Source: an uncultured Octadecabacter sp. (GTDB lineage Bacteria > Pseudomonadota > Alphaproteobacteria > Rhodobacterales > Rhodobacteraceae). Taken from it: DNA of 44,899 nucleotides. Location: the NCBI GenBank assembly GCA_937891785.1, contig CALAGN010000050.1, positions 1 through 44,899 on the forward strand, written 5' to 3'. This document shows, piece after piece, positions 8,468 through 17,936 of this stretch (position 1 is its first letter; the number at the start of each line of letters is the position of its first letter). The notes under the pieces are model-generated. The model was not told the origin of the DNA. It did no database searches and worked only from the letters and a program-made list of their open reading frames with translations. A program made the translations under genes and the position numbers.

Positions 8468-9762
8468 CAGTCGGCAAACGGATCGGTGACAAGGATCGTG
8501 TCTTCACGCTCGGGCGATGTTGACACCAATGCCGCAGGGCATTCGATCAGTTCTTCGATGCGTTTGACGTACTTGATCGCGTTTGCGGGCAAGTCGGCCC
8601 AGCTGCGCGCGCCTTCGGTGCTCTCGCTCCAGCCCGGCATTTCTTCGTAGATCGGTGTGCAACGTGCCTGCTGGCTTTCCGCAGTCGGCAAATAATCAAG
8701 GCGTGTGCCATCCAGATCATAGCCCACGCAAATTTTCAGGGTCTCGAACCCGTCGAGCACATCCAGCTTGGTCAGGGAAATACCGTTGACGCCCGATGTG
8801 GCACAGGTCTGGCGCACAAGGCAGGCGTCAAACCAACCGCAGCGGCGCTTGCGCCCTGTGGTCGTGCCAAATTCATGACCGCGTTCGCCAAGACGCTGAC
8901 CATCGGCGTCTTCCAATTCGGTAGGAAACGGGCCTTCGCCGACGCGGGTGGTGTAGGCTTTGACGATTCCAAGGACGAAATCAATCGAGCCCGGACCGAT
9001 ACCTGTGCCGGTCGACGCCTGCCCTGCGATCACATTGGACGACGTCACAAACGGGTAGGTGCCAAAATCAATATCAAGCAGCGCACCCTGCGCCCCTTCG
9101 AACAGAATGCGTTTGCCAGCCTTGCGCTTTTCATTAAGCACTTTCCAGACGGGGGCGGCGTACTGCAAAACATCAGGCGCAATCGCGCGTAGCTTGGCCA
9201 GCAGTTCATCACGATCAATGGGATCAATGCCAAGACCACGGCGCAGCGGATCGTGATGCTGCAAGGCGCGGTCAACACGGGCCTCAAGCGTGGCTTCGTC
9301 AGCCAGATCAGCGACCCGAATAGAGCGACGACCAACTTTGTCTTCATAAGCCGGCCCAATGCCACGGCCTGTGGTGCCGATCTTGGTGCCTTTGCTGGCA
9401 GCTTCTTCACGAGCGCGGTCAAGTTCGCCGTGGAAGGGCAGGATCAATGGCGCATTTTCCGCGATCATCAGGGTGTCGGGATCAATCGTCACACCTTGGG
9501 CGCGGATCGTTTCGATCTCGCCCATCAGGTGCCACGGGTCCAGCACAACCCCGTTGCCGATCACCGACAGTTTGCCGCCACGCACAACGCCGCTGGGCAG
9601 CGCGTGCAGCTTGTAAACCTTACCATCAATCACAAGGGTATGGCCTGCGTTATGCCCGCCCTGAAAGCGCGCGATCACATCAGCACGTTCGGACAACCAG
9701 TCCACGATCTTGCCTTTGCCTTCATCGCCCCACTGTGCGCCAACAACGACTACATTTGCCAT
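8467..9762 (-). CDS. purA: Adenylosuccinate synthase
   Basis: Joins IMP and aspartate using GTP, the first committed step to AMP. The 431-residue chain has the usual length. The N-terminal GTP loop [14 protein letters not shown] (about 8-21) holds the catalytic Asp, and [10 protein letters not shown] (about 38-47) the catalytic His. [11 protein letters not shown] (about 298-308) and the late TKLDVLDG guanine-binding segment are also present. An in-frame ATG 48 bases upstream exists, but ATG 9760-9762 is chosen because the family starts [12 protein letters not shown]. It is coupled by a one-base overlap to DUF2842. Confidence 0.97.
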   Translation of the reverse strand: MANVVVVGAQWGDEGKGKIVDWLSERADVIARFQGGHNAGHTLVIDGKVYKLHALPSGVVRGGKLSVIGNGVVLDPWHLMGEIETIRAQGVTIDPDTLMIAENAPLILPFHGELDRAREEAASKGTKIGTTGRGIGPAYEDKVGRRSIRVADLADEATLEARVDRALQHHDPLRRGLGIDPIDRDELLAKLRAIAPDVLQYAAPVWKVLNEKRKAGKRILFEGAQGALLDIDFGTYPFVTSSNVIAGQASTGTGIGPGSIDFVLGIVKAYTTRVGEGPFPTELEDADGQRLGERGHEFGTTTGRKRRCGWFDACLVRQTCATSGVNGISLTKLDVLDGFETLKICVGYDLDGTRLDYLPTAESQQARCTPIYEEMPGWSESTEGARSWADLPANAIKYVKRIEELIECPAALVSTSPEREDTILVTDPFAD

Positions 9763-9899
9763 TTCAAAGATTCCTATCCGGTCAAACCCGCGTCCGTATA
9801 TCGCCGCCATGGACGAGGCGAAACCGCAAACTGCGCCCTATGACTAGACAGGCGCGCGCTAGCCCGCCAAATTAGCCGCAAAACATGCAAGGAAAAAAC

Positions 9900-10295
9900 A
9901 TGGGATTCGTGCTGCGCTGGCTATTTGCCTTTGGTCTGTTGGTCGCGACCTACAACCCTACACCCTGGAATTTCGTAGGTTGGGCGAAAACCAATGCGCA
10001 GACACAATTGTCAATGACGGTGCTTTTATCCCTGATTCTGCTGATCGGTTACATCATTTACTTGCGCGCAACGCTGCGCAGCATCGGTGCCTTCGGCATG
10101 CTTTTGGTTCTCGCGCTGGTGGCTGCAATGCTTTGGGTGGTCTATGATAAGGGCTGGTTGAACTTTGCCAACCCGACAGCCAACACTTGGATTGGTCTGT
10201 TTGCCATGAGCCTCGTGCTGGGCATTGGCCTATCATGGAGCCACGTGCGCCGCAGTCTGTCGGGACAAGCCGATATGGATGACGTGGATGAGTGA
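9900..10295 (+). CDS. Small multi-pass membrane protein (DUF6524-like)
   Basis: The 131-residue protein has four hydrophobic segments (about 2-20, 38-56, 63-84, 98-118) and an acidic C-terminus (DMDDVDE). It resembles a conserved Rhodobacterales inner-membrane family that I associate with DUF6524; the function is unknown. Two in-frame ATGs are possible. The second, at 9900, is preferred because AAGGAA at about 9889-9894 sits at normal ribosome-binding distance. It is divergent from purA and precedes secG in the same orientation with a 68-base gap. Confidence 0.72.
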   Translation: MGFVLRWLFAFGLLVATYNPTPWNFVGWAKTNAQTQLSMTVLLSLILLIGYIIYLRATLRSIGAFGMLLVLALVAAMLWVVYDKGWLNFANPTANTWIGLFAMSLVLGIGLSWSHVRRSLSGQADMDDVDE

Positions 10296-10363
10296 ACTAG
10301 GGGTTGCGGGATTGATCGTCAGCTTCTAGATACCACCCGTTCCAACCCAGTAAGGCCGCCCAA

Positions 10364-10717
10364 ATGGATAATGTCGTTCTTGTCGTTCACCTGATCCTCG
10401 CTTTGACGTTGATTGGTGTGGTGCTGTTGCAGCGTTCCGAAGGCGGTGGCCTTGGGATTGGCGGCGGTGGCGGTGCCATGACGGGCCGTTCGGCAGGCTC
10501 AGCCATGGGCAAAATAACCTGGGTTCTTGCGATTGCGTTTATCTGCACGTCCGTGGCCCTGACAATTATCGCCGCGCGTAATTCTGCTGGTGGGTCGGTT
10601 GTTGATGGCATTGATCCGACCGCCATCGAAGAAACCGCTCCGGTCGCGCCGCTTGGTGGCGAAAGCCTGTTGCCGCCGTCCGATCCTACCCAGCCACTGG
10701 CGCCTGACGCCAACTAA
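10364..10717 (+). CDS. secG: Preprotein translocase subunit SecG
   Basis: An accessory subunit of the SecYEG channel in the inner membrane. The 117-residue protein has the SecG layout: a first transmembrane helix (about 3-23, ending in VVLLQRSEGGG), a Gly-rich cytoplasmic loop (GGGLGIGGGGGAMTGR), a second helix (about 48-69, WVLAIAFICTSVALTII) and a Pro/Ala-rich tail. The QRSE-Gly-loop combination is diagnostic. It lies upstream of pyrG, a common alphaproteobacterial order. Confidence 0.93.
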   Translation: MDNVVLVVHLILALTLIGVVLLQRSEGGGLGIGGGGGAMTGRSAGSAMGKITWVLAIAFICTSVALTIIAARNSAGGSVVDGIDPTAIEETAPVAPLGGESLLPPSDPTQPLAPDAN

Positions 10718-10737
10718 GTGCTTGTTTGACCACGAGG

Positions 10738-10765
10738 TGTTGGCGCTGCATCGGTTGCGCCAACA
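10738..10765 (+). other. Perfect inverted repeat between secG and pyrG
   Basis: TGTTGGCGC (10738-10746) and GCGCCAACA (10757-10765) form a 9-bp stem with a ten-base loop, 21 bases after secG. No T run follows, so it is not a typical intrinsic terminator. It could stabilise the secG 3' end or reduce read-through into pyrG. Confidence 0.55.
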
Positions 10766-10900
10766 TGATCTTGGGTCGCAGGTTGCGTTGCGGGCGTATT
10801 TGCGGATATAATTAAACCCCGTGATGATGCGATTCTGAAGGGTCGTTTTTCCGCATTTCTTGCCCGACATCGGGCGCATTTCACGGGGGAATTCCGGCCG

Positions 10901-12544
10901 ATGGCGCGATTTATTTTCATTACTGGCGGTGTGGTTTCCTCGCTCGGTAAGGGCCTTGCTTCGGCGGCACTTGGATCACTTTTGCAGGCACGCGGCTTTT
11001 CGGTGCGCCTGCGCAAACTTGACCCCTACCTGAACGTAGATCCCGGAACGATGTCGCCGTTTGAACACGGCGAAGTATTCGTCACCGATGATGGTGCGGA
11101 AACCGATCTTGATCTTGGTCATTACGAGCGCTTTACGGGCGTCGCAGCGCGCAACACGGATTCCGTGTCTTCGGGTCGGATTTACTCCACTGTGTTGGAA
11201 AAAGAACGCCGCGGCGATTATCTGGGCAAAACCATTCAAGTCATCCCGCATGTGACAAACGAAATCAAAGACTTCATCAGCATTGGTGAAGACGAAGTGG
11301 ATTTCATGCTCTGTGAGATCGGCGGCACCGTTGGCGACATCGAAGCCCTTCCGTTCTTCGAGGCGATCCGCCAATTTTCCCAAGACAAACCGCGCGGCCA
11401 GTGCATTTTCATGCACCTGACCCTGCTGCCCTATCTGGCAGCATCGGGCGAGTTGAAAACCAAGCCGACGCAACACAGCGTCAAGGAATTGCGCTCCATC
11501 GGCATCTCGCCCGACGTGCTAGTGTGCCGGTCTGAACATCCTATCCCAGAAAAAGAGCGCGAAAAAATAGGGCTGTTCTGCAACGTCCGCAAAGAAGCAG
11601 TGATTGCTGCCTACGATCTGAAATCCATCTACGAAGCGCCGCTGGCCTATCACGCGCAGGGTTTGGATCAGGCAGTTCTGGATGCGTTCAACATCTCTCC
11701 TGCGCCAAAACCAGACCTCAGCGTTTGGGAAGATGTGGCCGACCGCATCCACAACACCGACGGCGAAGTGAACATCGCAATTGTGGGCAAATACGTGCAG
11801 CTTGAGGATGCCTATAAATCCATCAAAGAGGCAGTGACCCATGGCGGCATGGCTAACCGCGTTAAGGTCAACGTGAAATGGGTCGATGCGGAAACATTCG
11901 ATTCCAAAGACGCCGCGCCATCCCTTGCAGGGTTCCACGCGATCCTTGTTCCGGGTGGTTTTGGCGAGCGCGGCACCGAGGGTAAGATCAAGGCCGCACA
12001 GTTCGCACGCGAAAAGAAAATTCCCTATCTGGGCATCTGTCTGGGCATGCAAATGGCTGTCATCGAAGCCGCGCGAAATGTCGCTGGACTGACCGCAGCC
12101 GGATCCGAAGAATTTGACCACGAGGCCGGCAAAAAGCGTTTTGAGCCGGTGGTTTACCACCTGAAAGAATGGGTTCAGGGCAACCATACCGTGCGCCGCA
12201 AAGCCGGCGACGACAAGGGCGGAACCATGCGTTTGGGGGCTTACGACGCGATACTGACCGAAGGATCGCGTGCGGCCCAAGCCTATGGCGCCACCGCAAT
12301 CGAGGAACGTCACCGTCACCGTTATGAAGTCGACACAAAATATCGCGATCAACTGGAAAAGTTCGGCCTTATGTTTTCGGGGATGTCACCTGACGGCCGC
12401 CTGCCGGAAATCGTCGAATGGAAGGACCACCCATGGTTCGTTGGGGTGCAGTTCCACCCCGAACTGAAGTCCAAACCCTTCGCGCCACACCCACTGTTCG
12501 CTGATTTCGTGCGCGCGGCGATGGAAAATTCACGGCTGGTTTAA
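10901..12544 (+). CDS. pyrG: CTP synthase
   Basis: Aminates UTP to CTP with ATP and glutamine-derived ammonia. The 547-residue chain has the N-terminal synthetase domain (P-loop region [17 protein letters not shown], about 5-21; nucleotide and Mg2+ segment [10 protein letters not shown], about 146-155). This is followed by a class I glutamine amidotransferase domain with nucleophile Cys in LGICLGMQ (about 380-387), the oxyanion segment VPGGFGERG and the catalytic HPE near 526-528 (FHPELKS). Length and motifs are intact. The 183-base gap after secG suggests its own promoter or attenuated read-through. Confidence 0.97.
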   Translation: MARFIFITGGVVSSLGKGLASAALGSLLQARGFSVRLRKLDPYLNVDPGTMSPFEHGEVFVTDDGAETDLDLGHYERFTGVAARNTDSVSSGRIYSTVLEKERRGDYLGKTIQVIPHVTNEIKDFISIGEDEVDFMLCEIGGTVGDIEALPFFEAIRQFSQDKPRGQCIFMHLTLLPYLAASGELKTKPTQHSVKELRSIGISPDVLVCRSEHPIPEKEREKIGLFCNVRKEAVIAAYDLKSIYEAPLAYHAQGLDQAVLDAFNISPAPKPDLSVWEDVADRIHNTDGEVNIAIVGKYVQLEDAYKSIKEAVTHGGMANRVKVNVKWVDAETFDSKDAAPSLAGFHAILVPGGFGERGTEGKIKAAQFAREKKIPYLGICLGMQMAVIEAARNVAGLTAAGSEEFDHEAGKKRFEPVVYHLKEWVQGNHTVRRKAGDDKGGTMRLGAYDAILTEGSRAAQAYGATAIEERHRHRYEVDTKYRDQLEKFGLMFSGMSPDGRLPEIVEWKDHPWFVGVQFHPELKSKPFAPHPLFADFVRAAMENSRLV

Positions 12545-12598
12545 CGCAGCCCAACGCCGCCTCTATGCAGCTAGGATCACAAACCCAATAGGTATTTC

Positions 12599-13042
12599 AT
12601 GTTCGCTGAATTCTTCAAACGCCTGACCGGCCCCGCCGAAACCCCCGTCACAGACGAGGACGCCCGCCTTGCCATTGGCGCGCTGCTTGTGCGTATCGCC
12701 AAAGCGGATGGGAAATACCGCCCCGAGGAAATCGCGCGGATCGACCGGATTTTGGCAAAGCGCTATGATCTGGACGTGGTATCGGCCGCCAAACTGCGCG
12801 CGAAATGCGAACATATCGAACATGATGCGCCTGACACAGTGCGCTTTACCCGCGTCATCAAGGATGTTGTGCCCTACGAAGAGCGCGCTGCGGTTATTTC
12901 CGCCTTTTGGGAAATCGTCCTTGCCGATGGCGTGCGCCGCCCCGAAGAGGACAGCCTGCTGCGCATGGTTGCCCCGATGCTGGGCGTGACCGATCTAGAA
13001 AGCGGTGTCTTGCGCCAAGAGGTCGAGGCGCGCAACGCGTGA
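12599..13042 (+). CDS. TerB-like (tellurite-resistance/DjlA-N fold) protein
   Basis: The 147-residue all-helical protein contains two similar acidic repeats, IAKADGKYRPEEIARIDRIL (about 33-52) and IVLADGVRRPEEDSLLRMV, the ADG-x-x-x-x-E pattern of the TerB family. TerB-like domains bind metal or act as adaptors. A role in tellurite resistance is not implied by a single domain. The TGA stop overlaps the GTG start of the next gene (GTGA, 13039-13042), so the two are coupled. Confidence 0.8.
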   Translation: MFAEFFKRLTGPAETPVTDEDARLAIGALLVRIAKADGKYRPEEIARIDRILAKRYDLDVVSAAKLRAKCEHIEHDAPDTVRFTRVIKDVVPYEERAAVISAFWEIVLADGVRRPEEDSLLRMVAPMLGVTDLESGVLRQEVEARNA

Positions 13043-13803
13043 TCGCCAGCCTGCCGATGTATCTGCGGCCCGAAAATTGCGCCGCCCACGACGCATTCTG
13101 GGCATTGGTCCGCGACCATTTACGCGACGCGGGCCACGACGCGCCCGACGCGCTTGACCATGACATCGACCATATCGCCAGTTGGCAACGCCCCGATCTG
13201 ACCCTTGGGATGATCTGCAACCTGCCCTATCGCGCGCGGTTTCGCGGACAAGTGACGCTTGTCGGGGCCGCAGACTACGGTGTCGATGGCGAGGCCGCTG
13301 GTTATTATCACAGCGTCTTTCTGGTGCGCCGCGATGATCGGGCACGCCGTGCGCAAGACGCGCGCGACCATCGTTTTGCCTATAATGATGCGCTATCGCA
13401 ATCGGGCTATGGCGCGCCGCAGCTTTGGGCGCAGTCGCGTGGTTTTGCTTTTCGCCCGCATCTTGAAACTGGTGCGCATATCGCCAGTGCACGCGCAGTT
13501 CTGGCCGGTGACAGTGATCTTGCAGCATTAGACGCTGTCACATGGCGCCAGTTACTGCGATGGGAGCCTGACATGGCGGGCCTGCGCGTTATTGGTCACA
13601 CCGATCCGTCGCCCGCGCTGACGTTCATCACGGCCCGTGGCAATGATCCGGCACCTTTGCGCGCGGCCATTGCGGGCGCAATCGCGGCCCTTGCGCAACC
13701 TGACCGCGACATTCTGGGCCTTTGTTCCATCGTGAGCCTGCCCGAAACCGCCTATGATCTCCCTTTACCGCCCACACCGACGGATGTTTTTGCGTTTACG
13801 TAG
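13039..13803 (+). CDS. PhnD-like substrate-binding-fold protein without signal peptide
   Basis: The 254-residue frame from GTG 13039 starts MIASLPMYLRPENCAAHDAF and contains ASWQRPDLTLGMICNLPYR, VTLVGAADYGVDGEAAGYYHS and a C-terminal LGLCSIVSLPETAYD. This is the pattern of short cytoplasmic PhnD/phosphate-phosphonate-binding-like proteins seen beside TerB genes in roseobacters. No secretion signal is visible, so a transport role is doubtful and a soluble ligand-binding role is more likely. The GTG start is chosen because it overlaps the TerB stop by three bases and restores the conserved N-terminal strand. Confidence 0.72.
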   Translation: MIASLPMYLRPENCAAHDAFWALVRDHLRDAGHDAPDALDHDIDHIASWQRPDLTLGMICNLPYRARFRGQVTLVGAADYGVDGEAAGYYHSVFLVRRDDRARRAQDARDHRFAYNDALSQSGYGAPQLWAQSRGFAFRPHLETGAHIASARAVLAGDSDLAALDAVTWRQLLRWEPDMAGLRVIGHTDPSPALTFITARGNDPAPLRAAIAGAIAALAQPDRDILGLCSIVSLPETAYDLPLPPTPTDVFAFT

Positions 13804-13882
13804 GGTCATCGTGCGGCAATACGTTGCATTCAGTTTGAAAATGCGCCCTACTTGGGCGTCAAACAGGGATATCTGCAAACCT

Positions 13883-14659
13883 ATGACCGACAACACACCC
13901 GTGATCGAGATTCGCGATCTACACAAATCCTACGGCTCTCTCGAAGTGCTGAAGGGCGTAGATATTGCTGCACCTGCCGGCCACGTCGTCAGTCTGATAG
14001 GGTCATCAGGGTCGGGAAAATCCACTCTGCTGCGCTGCGCCAACCTTCTTGAGGACAGCCAACAGGGTGATGTCTTGTTCTGCGGCGAACCGGTGATCTG
14101 GAGGGGCAACGGCCTTGCCCGTCATCCCAGCGACCGAGCGCAGATGATCCGTATACGCACAAACCTGTCGATGGTGTTCCAGCAGTTCAATCTGTGGGCC
14201 CATATGACAATCCTTGAGAACGTGATGGAAGCGCCTTTGACGGTCTTGAAACGAGACCGTGCCGAGGTCGAGGCAGCGGCGCGCAAGTATCTAGAAAAGG
14301 TCGGGATTGGCGACAAGTGCGATGCGTTTCCGGCGATGCTGTCAGGTGGCCAACAACAGCGTGCGGCGATCGCACGGGCGTTGTGCATGGAACCCAAGGC
14401 GCTGTTGTTTGATGAACCCACCAGCGCTCTTGACCCCGAACTGGAACAAGAAGTTATCAAAGTGATCAAGGATTTGGCTGCTGAAGGCCGTACCATGATC
14501 ATCGTAACGCATGACATGCGATTGGCCGCCGACGTCAGCGACCATGTGGTGTTCTTGCATATGGGAAAGATCGAAGAACAAGGCCCGCCCGAGGCTGTCT
14601 TTGGCAACCCGCAAACCGAACGCCTGCAAGGGTTCTTATCCGCAGGCACCGCCGCATGA
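13883..14659 (+). CDS. Polar amino-acid/amine ABC transporter ATP-binding protein
   Basis: The 258-residue ATPase subunit powers the uptake system encoded by the next four genes. Walker A GSSGSGKST (about 36-44), the Q-loop in VFQQFNLW, signature LSGGQQQRAAIARAL (about 153-167), Walker B LLFDEPTSALD and the H-loop VTHDM are all intact. It resembles HisP/GlnQ/OccP ATPases. ATG 13883 is chosen over several upstream in-frame starts because the family N-terminus is a short lead before IEIRDLHKSYG. The TGA stop overlaps the next ATG (ATGA, 14656-14659). Confidence 0.93.
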   Translation: MTDNTPVIEIRDLHKSYGSLEVLKGVDIAAPAGHVVSLIGSSGSGKSTLLRCANLLEDSQQGDVLFCGEPVIWRGNGLARHPSDRAQMIRIRTNLSMVFQQFNLWAHMTILENVMEAPLTVLKRDRAEVEAAARKYLEKVGIGDKCDAFPAMLSGGQQQRAAIARALCMEPKALLFDEPTSALDPELEQEVIKVIKDLAAEGRTMIIVTHDMRLAADVSDHVVFLHMGKIEEQGPPEAVFGNPQTERLQGFLSAGTAA

Positions 14660-15372
14660 TACGCGCACTTGCTTTTGCCCTGTTGATCGCCGGACCCGCG
14701 CAGGCCGAAACCCTGCGCATCGGCACCGAAGCCGGATTCGCACCCTACATCATGGCTGATGCAGCGGGCAATCTGATGGGATTCGACAAGGACATGGGCG
14801 ACGAGATTTGCGCGCGCCTAAGCGTGGATTGCAACTGGGTCACGACCGAGTGGAGCGGGATCATCGACGGGCTTCTGAGCGATCAATACGACATGATCAT
14901 CGGCGGGATGGCCGCCAGCGCGCCGCGCGCCATGCTGGTTGATTTCTCGCAAGGGTATTTGGGCGATAACAATGGCCAGGCAGCTTTTGTCGGCATGCGC
15001 GATGATATTGATCCGGCGAATGCGCGGATCGCCGTGCAAGCGGGCACAATCTACGCCGATCATCTGACGGCAACGGGGTATGATTTGGTGTTGGTCAGCG
15101 CGGGCCGCGACGCGCTCGATGCCGTGCGCAGCGGTGCGGCCGGTCTTGCCTGTGGCAGCCTTACCTATATGGATCGCATGGTGCTAACGCAGTTTCGCGA
15201 TTTGCAGGTGGTCACGACCGACGACTTCGCGGCTGACCCTACGGCCATCGCGTTTCGCCCTGACGATGACACCCTGCGCGCACAGGTCGATCTGATCCTC
15301 ACAGGGATGCTGTCGGACGGCACCATTAACGACATCGCGGCGGTCTGGTTTCCAGCCCAAGGCGACACTTGA
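14656..15372 (+). CDS. Periplasmic amino-acid/amine-binding protein (first copy)
   Basis: The 238-residue family 3 extracellular solute-binding protein has a signal peptide (MIRALAFALLIAGPAQA). The mature start TLRIGTEAGFAPYIMAD and the segment GFDKDMGDEICARL with VDCNWV are typical of lysine/arginine/ornithine-type binding proteins. The ligand-contact motif IIGGMAASAPRAMLVDFS replaces the common GMSITDERxxxVxFS, so its specificity may differ from the second copy. It is coupled to the ATPase gene by ATGA and followed 33 bases later by a second binding-protein gene. Confidence 0.88.
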   Translation: MIRALAFALLIAGPAQAETLRIGTEAGFAPYIMADAAGNLMGFDKDMGDEICARLSVDCNWVTTEWSGIIDGLLSDQYDMIIGGMAASAPRAMLVDFSQGYLGDNNGQAAFVGMRDDIDPANARIAVQAGTIYADHLTATGYDLVLVSAGRDALDAVRSGAAGLACGSLTYMDRMVLTQFRDLQVVTTDDFAADPTAIAFRPDDDTLRAQVDLILTGMLSDGTINDIAAVWFPAQGDT

Positions 15373-15405
15373 ACCACCATTAAGTACATCAACGGGAGAT
15401 ATAAG

Positions 15406-16128
15406 ATGAAAAGACTGATCCTTTCTACCGCCGCGCTCGCCTTTACGGCTGGCATGGCGTTTGCCGAAAGCCATAGCGTTGTCCGCATGGGCACTGAAGG
15501 CGCATACCCACCGTGGAACTTCCTCAATGATGCTGGCGAAGTAGACGGCTTTGAGCGCGAGCTGGGCGACGAGCTTTGCGCGCGTGCCGAGCTAACCTGT
15601 GAATGGGTCACAAACGAGTGGGATTCGATCATCCCCAACCTCGTGTCCGGCAACTATGATGTCATCATCGCAGGCATGTCCATCACCGACGAGCGCGATG
15701 AAGTGATTGATTTCACTCAAGAATATACCCCTGCTGATCCAACTGCCTATCTTGCGCTGTCCATGGACGTGGACCCTGCAGGCGGCGTTGTTGCGGCACA
15801 GACCGGTACTATTCAGGCCGGCTATATCGCCCAACAGGGTTGGACGCTGGTTGAATTCGCAACACCAGAAGAAACCATTGCTGCCGTGCGCGCCGGTGAA
15901 GCGGACGCCGTGTTTGCCGACAAGTCATTCCTTGTGGGTGCACTGGAAGGCCAATCCGACCTTGTGATGCTTGAGCAGGAAGTCCAGATCGGCGGCGGCG
16001 TCGGCATGGGTATTCGTGAAAGCGACACCGAGTTGAAAGCCGCATTCGATGCGGCGATTACATCCATGAAGGAAGACGGTTCGCTGAACGAACTGATCAC
16101 CAAGTGGGCGGTCGCCAGCACGTTCTAA
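15406..16128 (+). CDS. Periplasmic amino-acid/amine-binding protein (second copy)
   Basis: The 240-residue solute-binding protein has a signal peptide (to about residue 20, GMAFA) and the canonical family 3 motifs GTEGAYPPWNF, GFERELGDELCARAEL and AGMSITDERDEVIDFTQEY. The last contains the Asp and Arg that bind the alpha-amino and carboxylate or amine groups of the ligand. It is clearly related to the upstream copy, so the transporter carries two receptors. A clear ribosome-binding site (GGGAGATATAAG) precedes the ATG. A strong hairpin directly downstream probably raises its expression above the permeases. Confidence 0.92.
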   Translation: MKRLILSTAALAFTAGMAFAESHSVVRMGTEGAYPPWNFLNDAGEVDGFERELGDELCARAELTCEWVTNEWDSIIPNLVSGNYDVIIAGMSITDERDEVIDFTQEYTPADPTAYLALSMDVDPAGGVVAAQTGTIQAGYIAQQGWTLVEFATPEETIAAVRAGEADAVFADKSFLVGALEGQSDLVMLEQEVQIGGGVGMGIRESDTELKAAFDAAITSMKEDGSLNELITKWAVASTF

Positions 16129-16137
16129 GCTGACAAC

Positions 16138-16167
16138 AGGCGGGGGCGGCAATTGCTGCCCCCGCCT
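16138..16167 (+). terminator. Intra-operon hairpin after the second binding-protein gene
   Basis: AGGCGGGGGCGGC (16138-16150) pairs with GCTGCCCCCGCCT (16155-16167), 13 pairs with one G-U and an AATT loop, starting ten bases after the TAA. Only TCCTTATT follows, so termination is likely partial. Such hairpins commonly set the excess of binding protein over membrane subunits. Confidence 0.75.
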
Positions 16168-17073
16168 CCTTATTCAACGGGTATTACCATCTTTGAAATT
16201 TGCGCCGATCCTAGTCAGCTAAACGGTTTTTCGTGGCTCAGCTGCTATCTGACCACGGGCAAGCATATGGCCTTTTACCAGTCCTTTGGGACGGTGCTTT
16301 TGCTGTTGGCGATTACCGCGCCGACAGCGCTTGCCTTTGGTTTCATGGGTGCAGCTGGCGCCCGCTCCCGCATCGCGCCCCTTCGCTGGATCGGCAAGAC
16401 CTATACGGCGGTCGTGCGCGGCGTGCCCGACATCGCATTTTTTCTGTTCTTTGTGATCGCACTGGATCAGGCATTCGAATACGTCCGTCACCGCATTAAA
16501 TGCCCCGATTGGACCGATGCCATTCGCCAGGGTAGTGATTTTATCGTCTGCCAAGCCGCAAAACTACCCCTGGGCAATAGCCCGCAGTGGATACATGAAA
16601 CCTATGGCTTCTTTCTTGCGGTCCTCACGTTTGCGATCGTGTTCGGGGCCTTTGCAGCCAATGTGTTATTCGGGGCGATGCGCGCCGTGCCGCATGGCCA
16701 GATGGAAACCGGCGAGGCCTATGGCATGTCGCATCGCCAAACCTTTTGGCGCATCCTTGTGCCACAAATGTGGGTCTATGCCCTGCCCGGCCTTAGCAAC
16801 CTGTGGATGGTGCTGATCAAGGCCACGCCGCTGCTGTTCCTTTTGGGCGTCGAGGACATCGTTTATTGGGCGCGTGAATTGGGCGGCACAAAGACCCCGC
16901 AGTTCACAGACTACCCGCATGGCGATTGGCGCATCTGGTATTTCGGGGCACTGCTGGTGTTTTATCTGCTGTTTACCAAATTATCCGAAGTCGTGCTTGA
17001 ACGGCTGATGACCCGCCTCACACATGGGCAGGCCACCACGGGCGGCGAAGCCCAGCGAAAGGGCCTCGCATGA
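16153..17073 (+). CDS. Polar amino-acid/amine ABC transporter permease (first)
   Basis: An inner-membrane subunit (306 codons from the most upstream possible start) with about five transmembrane helices. It has the HisMQ-type signature EAYGMSHRQTFWRILVPQM (the EAA loop that docks the ATPase) and the early VVRGVPDIAFFLFFV segment. The N-terminus is uncertain. The only canonical in-frame starts are TTG 16153, inside the upstream hairpin, and ATG 16267, which would remove FEICADPSQL-xx-F-W-SCYLTTGKH, a stretch I expect to be conserved in relatives. A start near ATT 16183 or ATC 16189 is possible. The gene overlaps the second permease by ATGA. Confidence 0.85.
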   Translation: MLPPPPYSTGITIFEICADPSQLNGFSWLSCYLTTGKHMAFYQSFGTVLLLLAITAPTALAFGFMGAAGARSRIAPLRWIGKTYTAVVRGVPDIAFFLFFVIALDQAFEYVRHRIKCPDWTDAIRQGSDFIVCQAAKLPLGNSPQWIHETYGFFLAVLTFAIVFGAFAANVLFGAMRAVPHGQMETGEAYGMSHRQTFWRILVPQMWVYALPGLSNLWMVLIKATPLLFLLGVEDIVYWARELGGTKTPQFTDYPHGDWRIWYFGALLVFYLLFTKLSEVVLERLMTRLTHGQATTGGEAQRKGLA

Positions 17074-17876
17074 GCTGCGTTCAGACGATTATGGACTATG
17101 GGCTGCGGTCCGTTGGCATCGGCGAACGCCTATTGCCGCGCACCGATTTCACCCTGTGTCATCAGTTTACGCTGATCGGGTCGGGGATGATCTGGAACAT
17201 TTATTTTGGCCTTTTCGCGCTACTATTCGGGTTCTTTCTGGCCACGACCGTCGCACTTGGCAAAGGCTCGCGGCATTTCTGGCTACGCAAACCGTCCGAA
17301 TGGTTCATCTTTATCTTTCGCGGCTCGCCGCTGTTTATCCAGTTCTTCTTTGCCTACTTCTTGTTCTTGTCCCTCAAGGGCGTGAACCCGATGTTTGACG
17401 CCTTTACCTCGGCGTGGCTGGGCGCGTTGATCGTCTTGTTTCTGAACACCGCCGCTTATACCGGCGAAATTTTCTACGGCGCGTTGCGGTCTATTCCCAA
17501 AGGCGACATCGACGCCGCTGACGCCTTTGGGCTTTCGGGCTGGGCGCGGTTCCGGCGTGTGATCTGGCCGACGATGCTGCGCCTTGCATGGCCCGCCTAT
17601 ACGAACGAGGCGATCTTTTTGTTTCACGCCACCACGCTGGTCTATTTCAGCGGCTTTCCCGCGTGGCAGCAGCGTGGTGATGCGCTGTATTATGCCAACT
17701 ATTTTGCCGACAAAACGTTCAACCCATTTGTCCCCTACCCGATTCTAGCAGGCTATTTTATCATATTGTCGCTGACAGTGATTGGCAGTTTCGGGCTGGT
17801 TAACCGCTACCTTAACCGGCATTTGCCTTCTGATCGCCGCGTAAAGCTGAAAATCCGTCCACAGATCATTCGCTAG
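17070..17876 (+). CDS. Polar amino-acid/amine ABC transporter permease (second)
   Basis: The 268-residue inner-membrane protein pairs with the preceding permease. It has about five transmembrane helices, the IFRGSPLFIQFFF segment after the second helix and the EAA-type loop DAADAFGLSGWARFRRVIWPTM (about 148-169). This is typical of HisM/OccM subunits. The ATG overlaps the stop of the first permease (17070-17073). The transporter genes end here, and a 60-base gap leads to the amidotransferase gene. Confidence 0.92.
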   Translation: MSCVQTIMDYGLRSVGIGERLLPRTDFTLCHQFTLIGSGMIWNIYFGLFALLFGFFLATTVALGKGSRHFWLRKPSEWFIFIFRGSPLFIQFFFAYFLFLSLKGVNPMFDAFTSAWLGALIVLFLNTAAYTGEIFYGALRSIPKGDIDAADAFGLSGWARFRRVIWPTMLRLAWPAYTNEAIFLFHATTLVYFSGFPAWQQRGDALYYANYFADKTFNPFVPYPILAGYFIILSLTVIGSFGLVNRYLNRHLPSDRRVKLKIRPQIIR

Positions 17877-17936
17877 CAGGCTTGATTTGATCAAATTGTC
17901 AGACTAGCCTAACCGCAGACAATATTTTGGTGCATC

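Noticed and set aside
11519-12352. A 277-codon open frame antisense to pyrG
   Set aside because: Shadow of CTP synthase; no ribosome-binding site and no recognisable motif.
12599-13803. The TerB-like and PhnD-like pair as a tellurite-resistance or phosphonate-uptake locus
   Set aside because: No other ter or phn genes are present, and the PhnD-like protein lacks a signal peptide.
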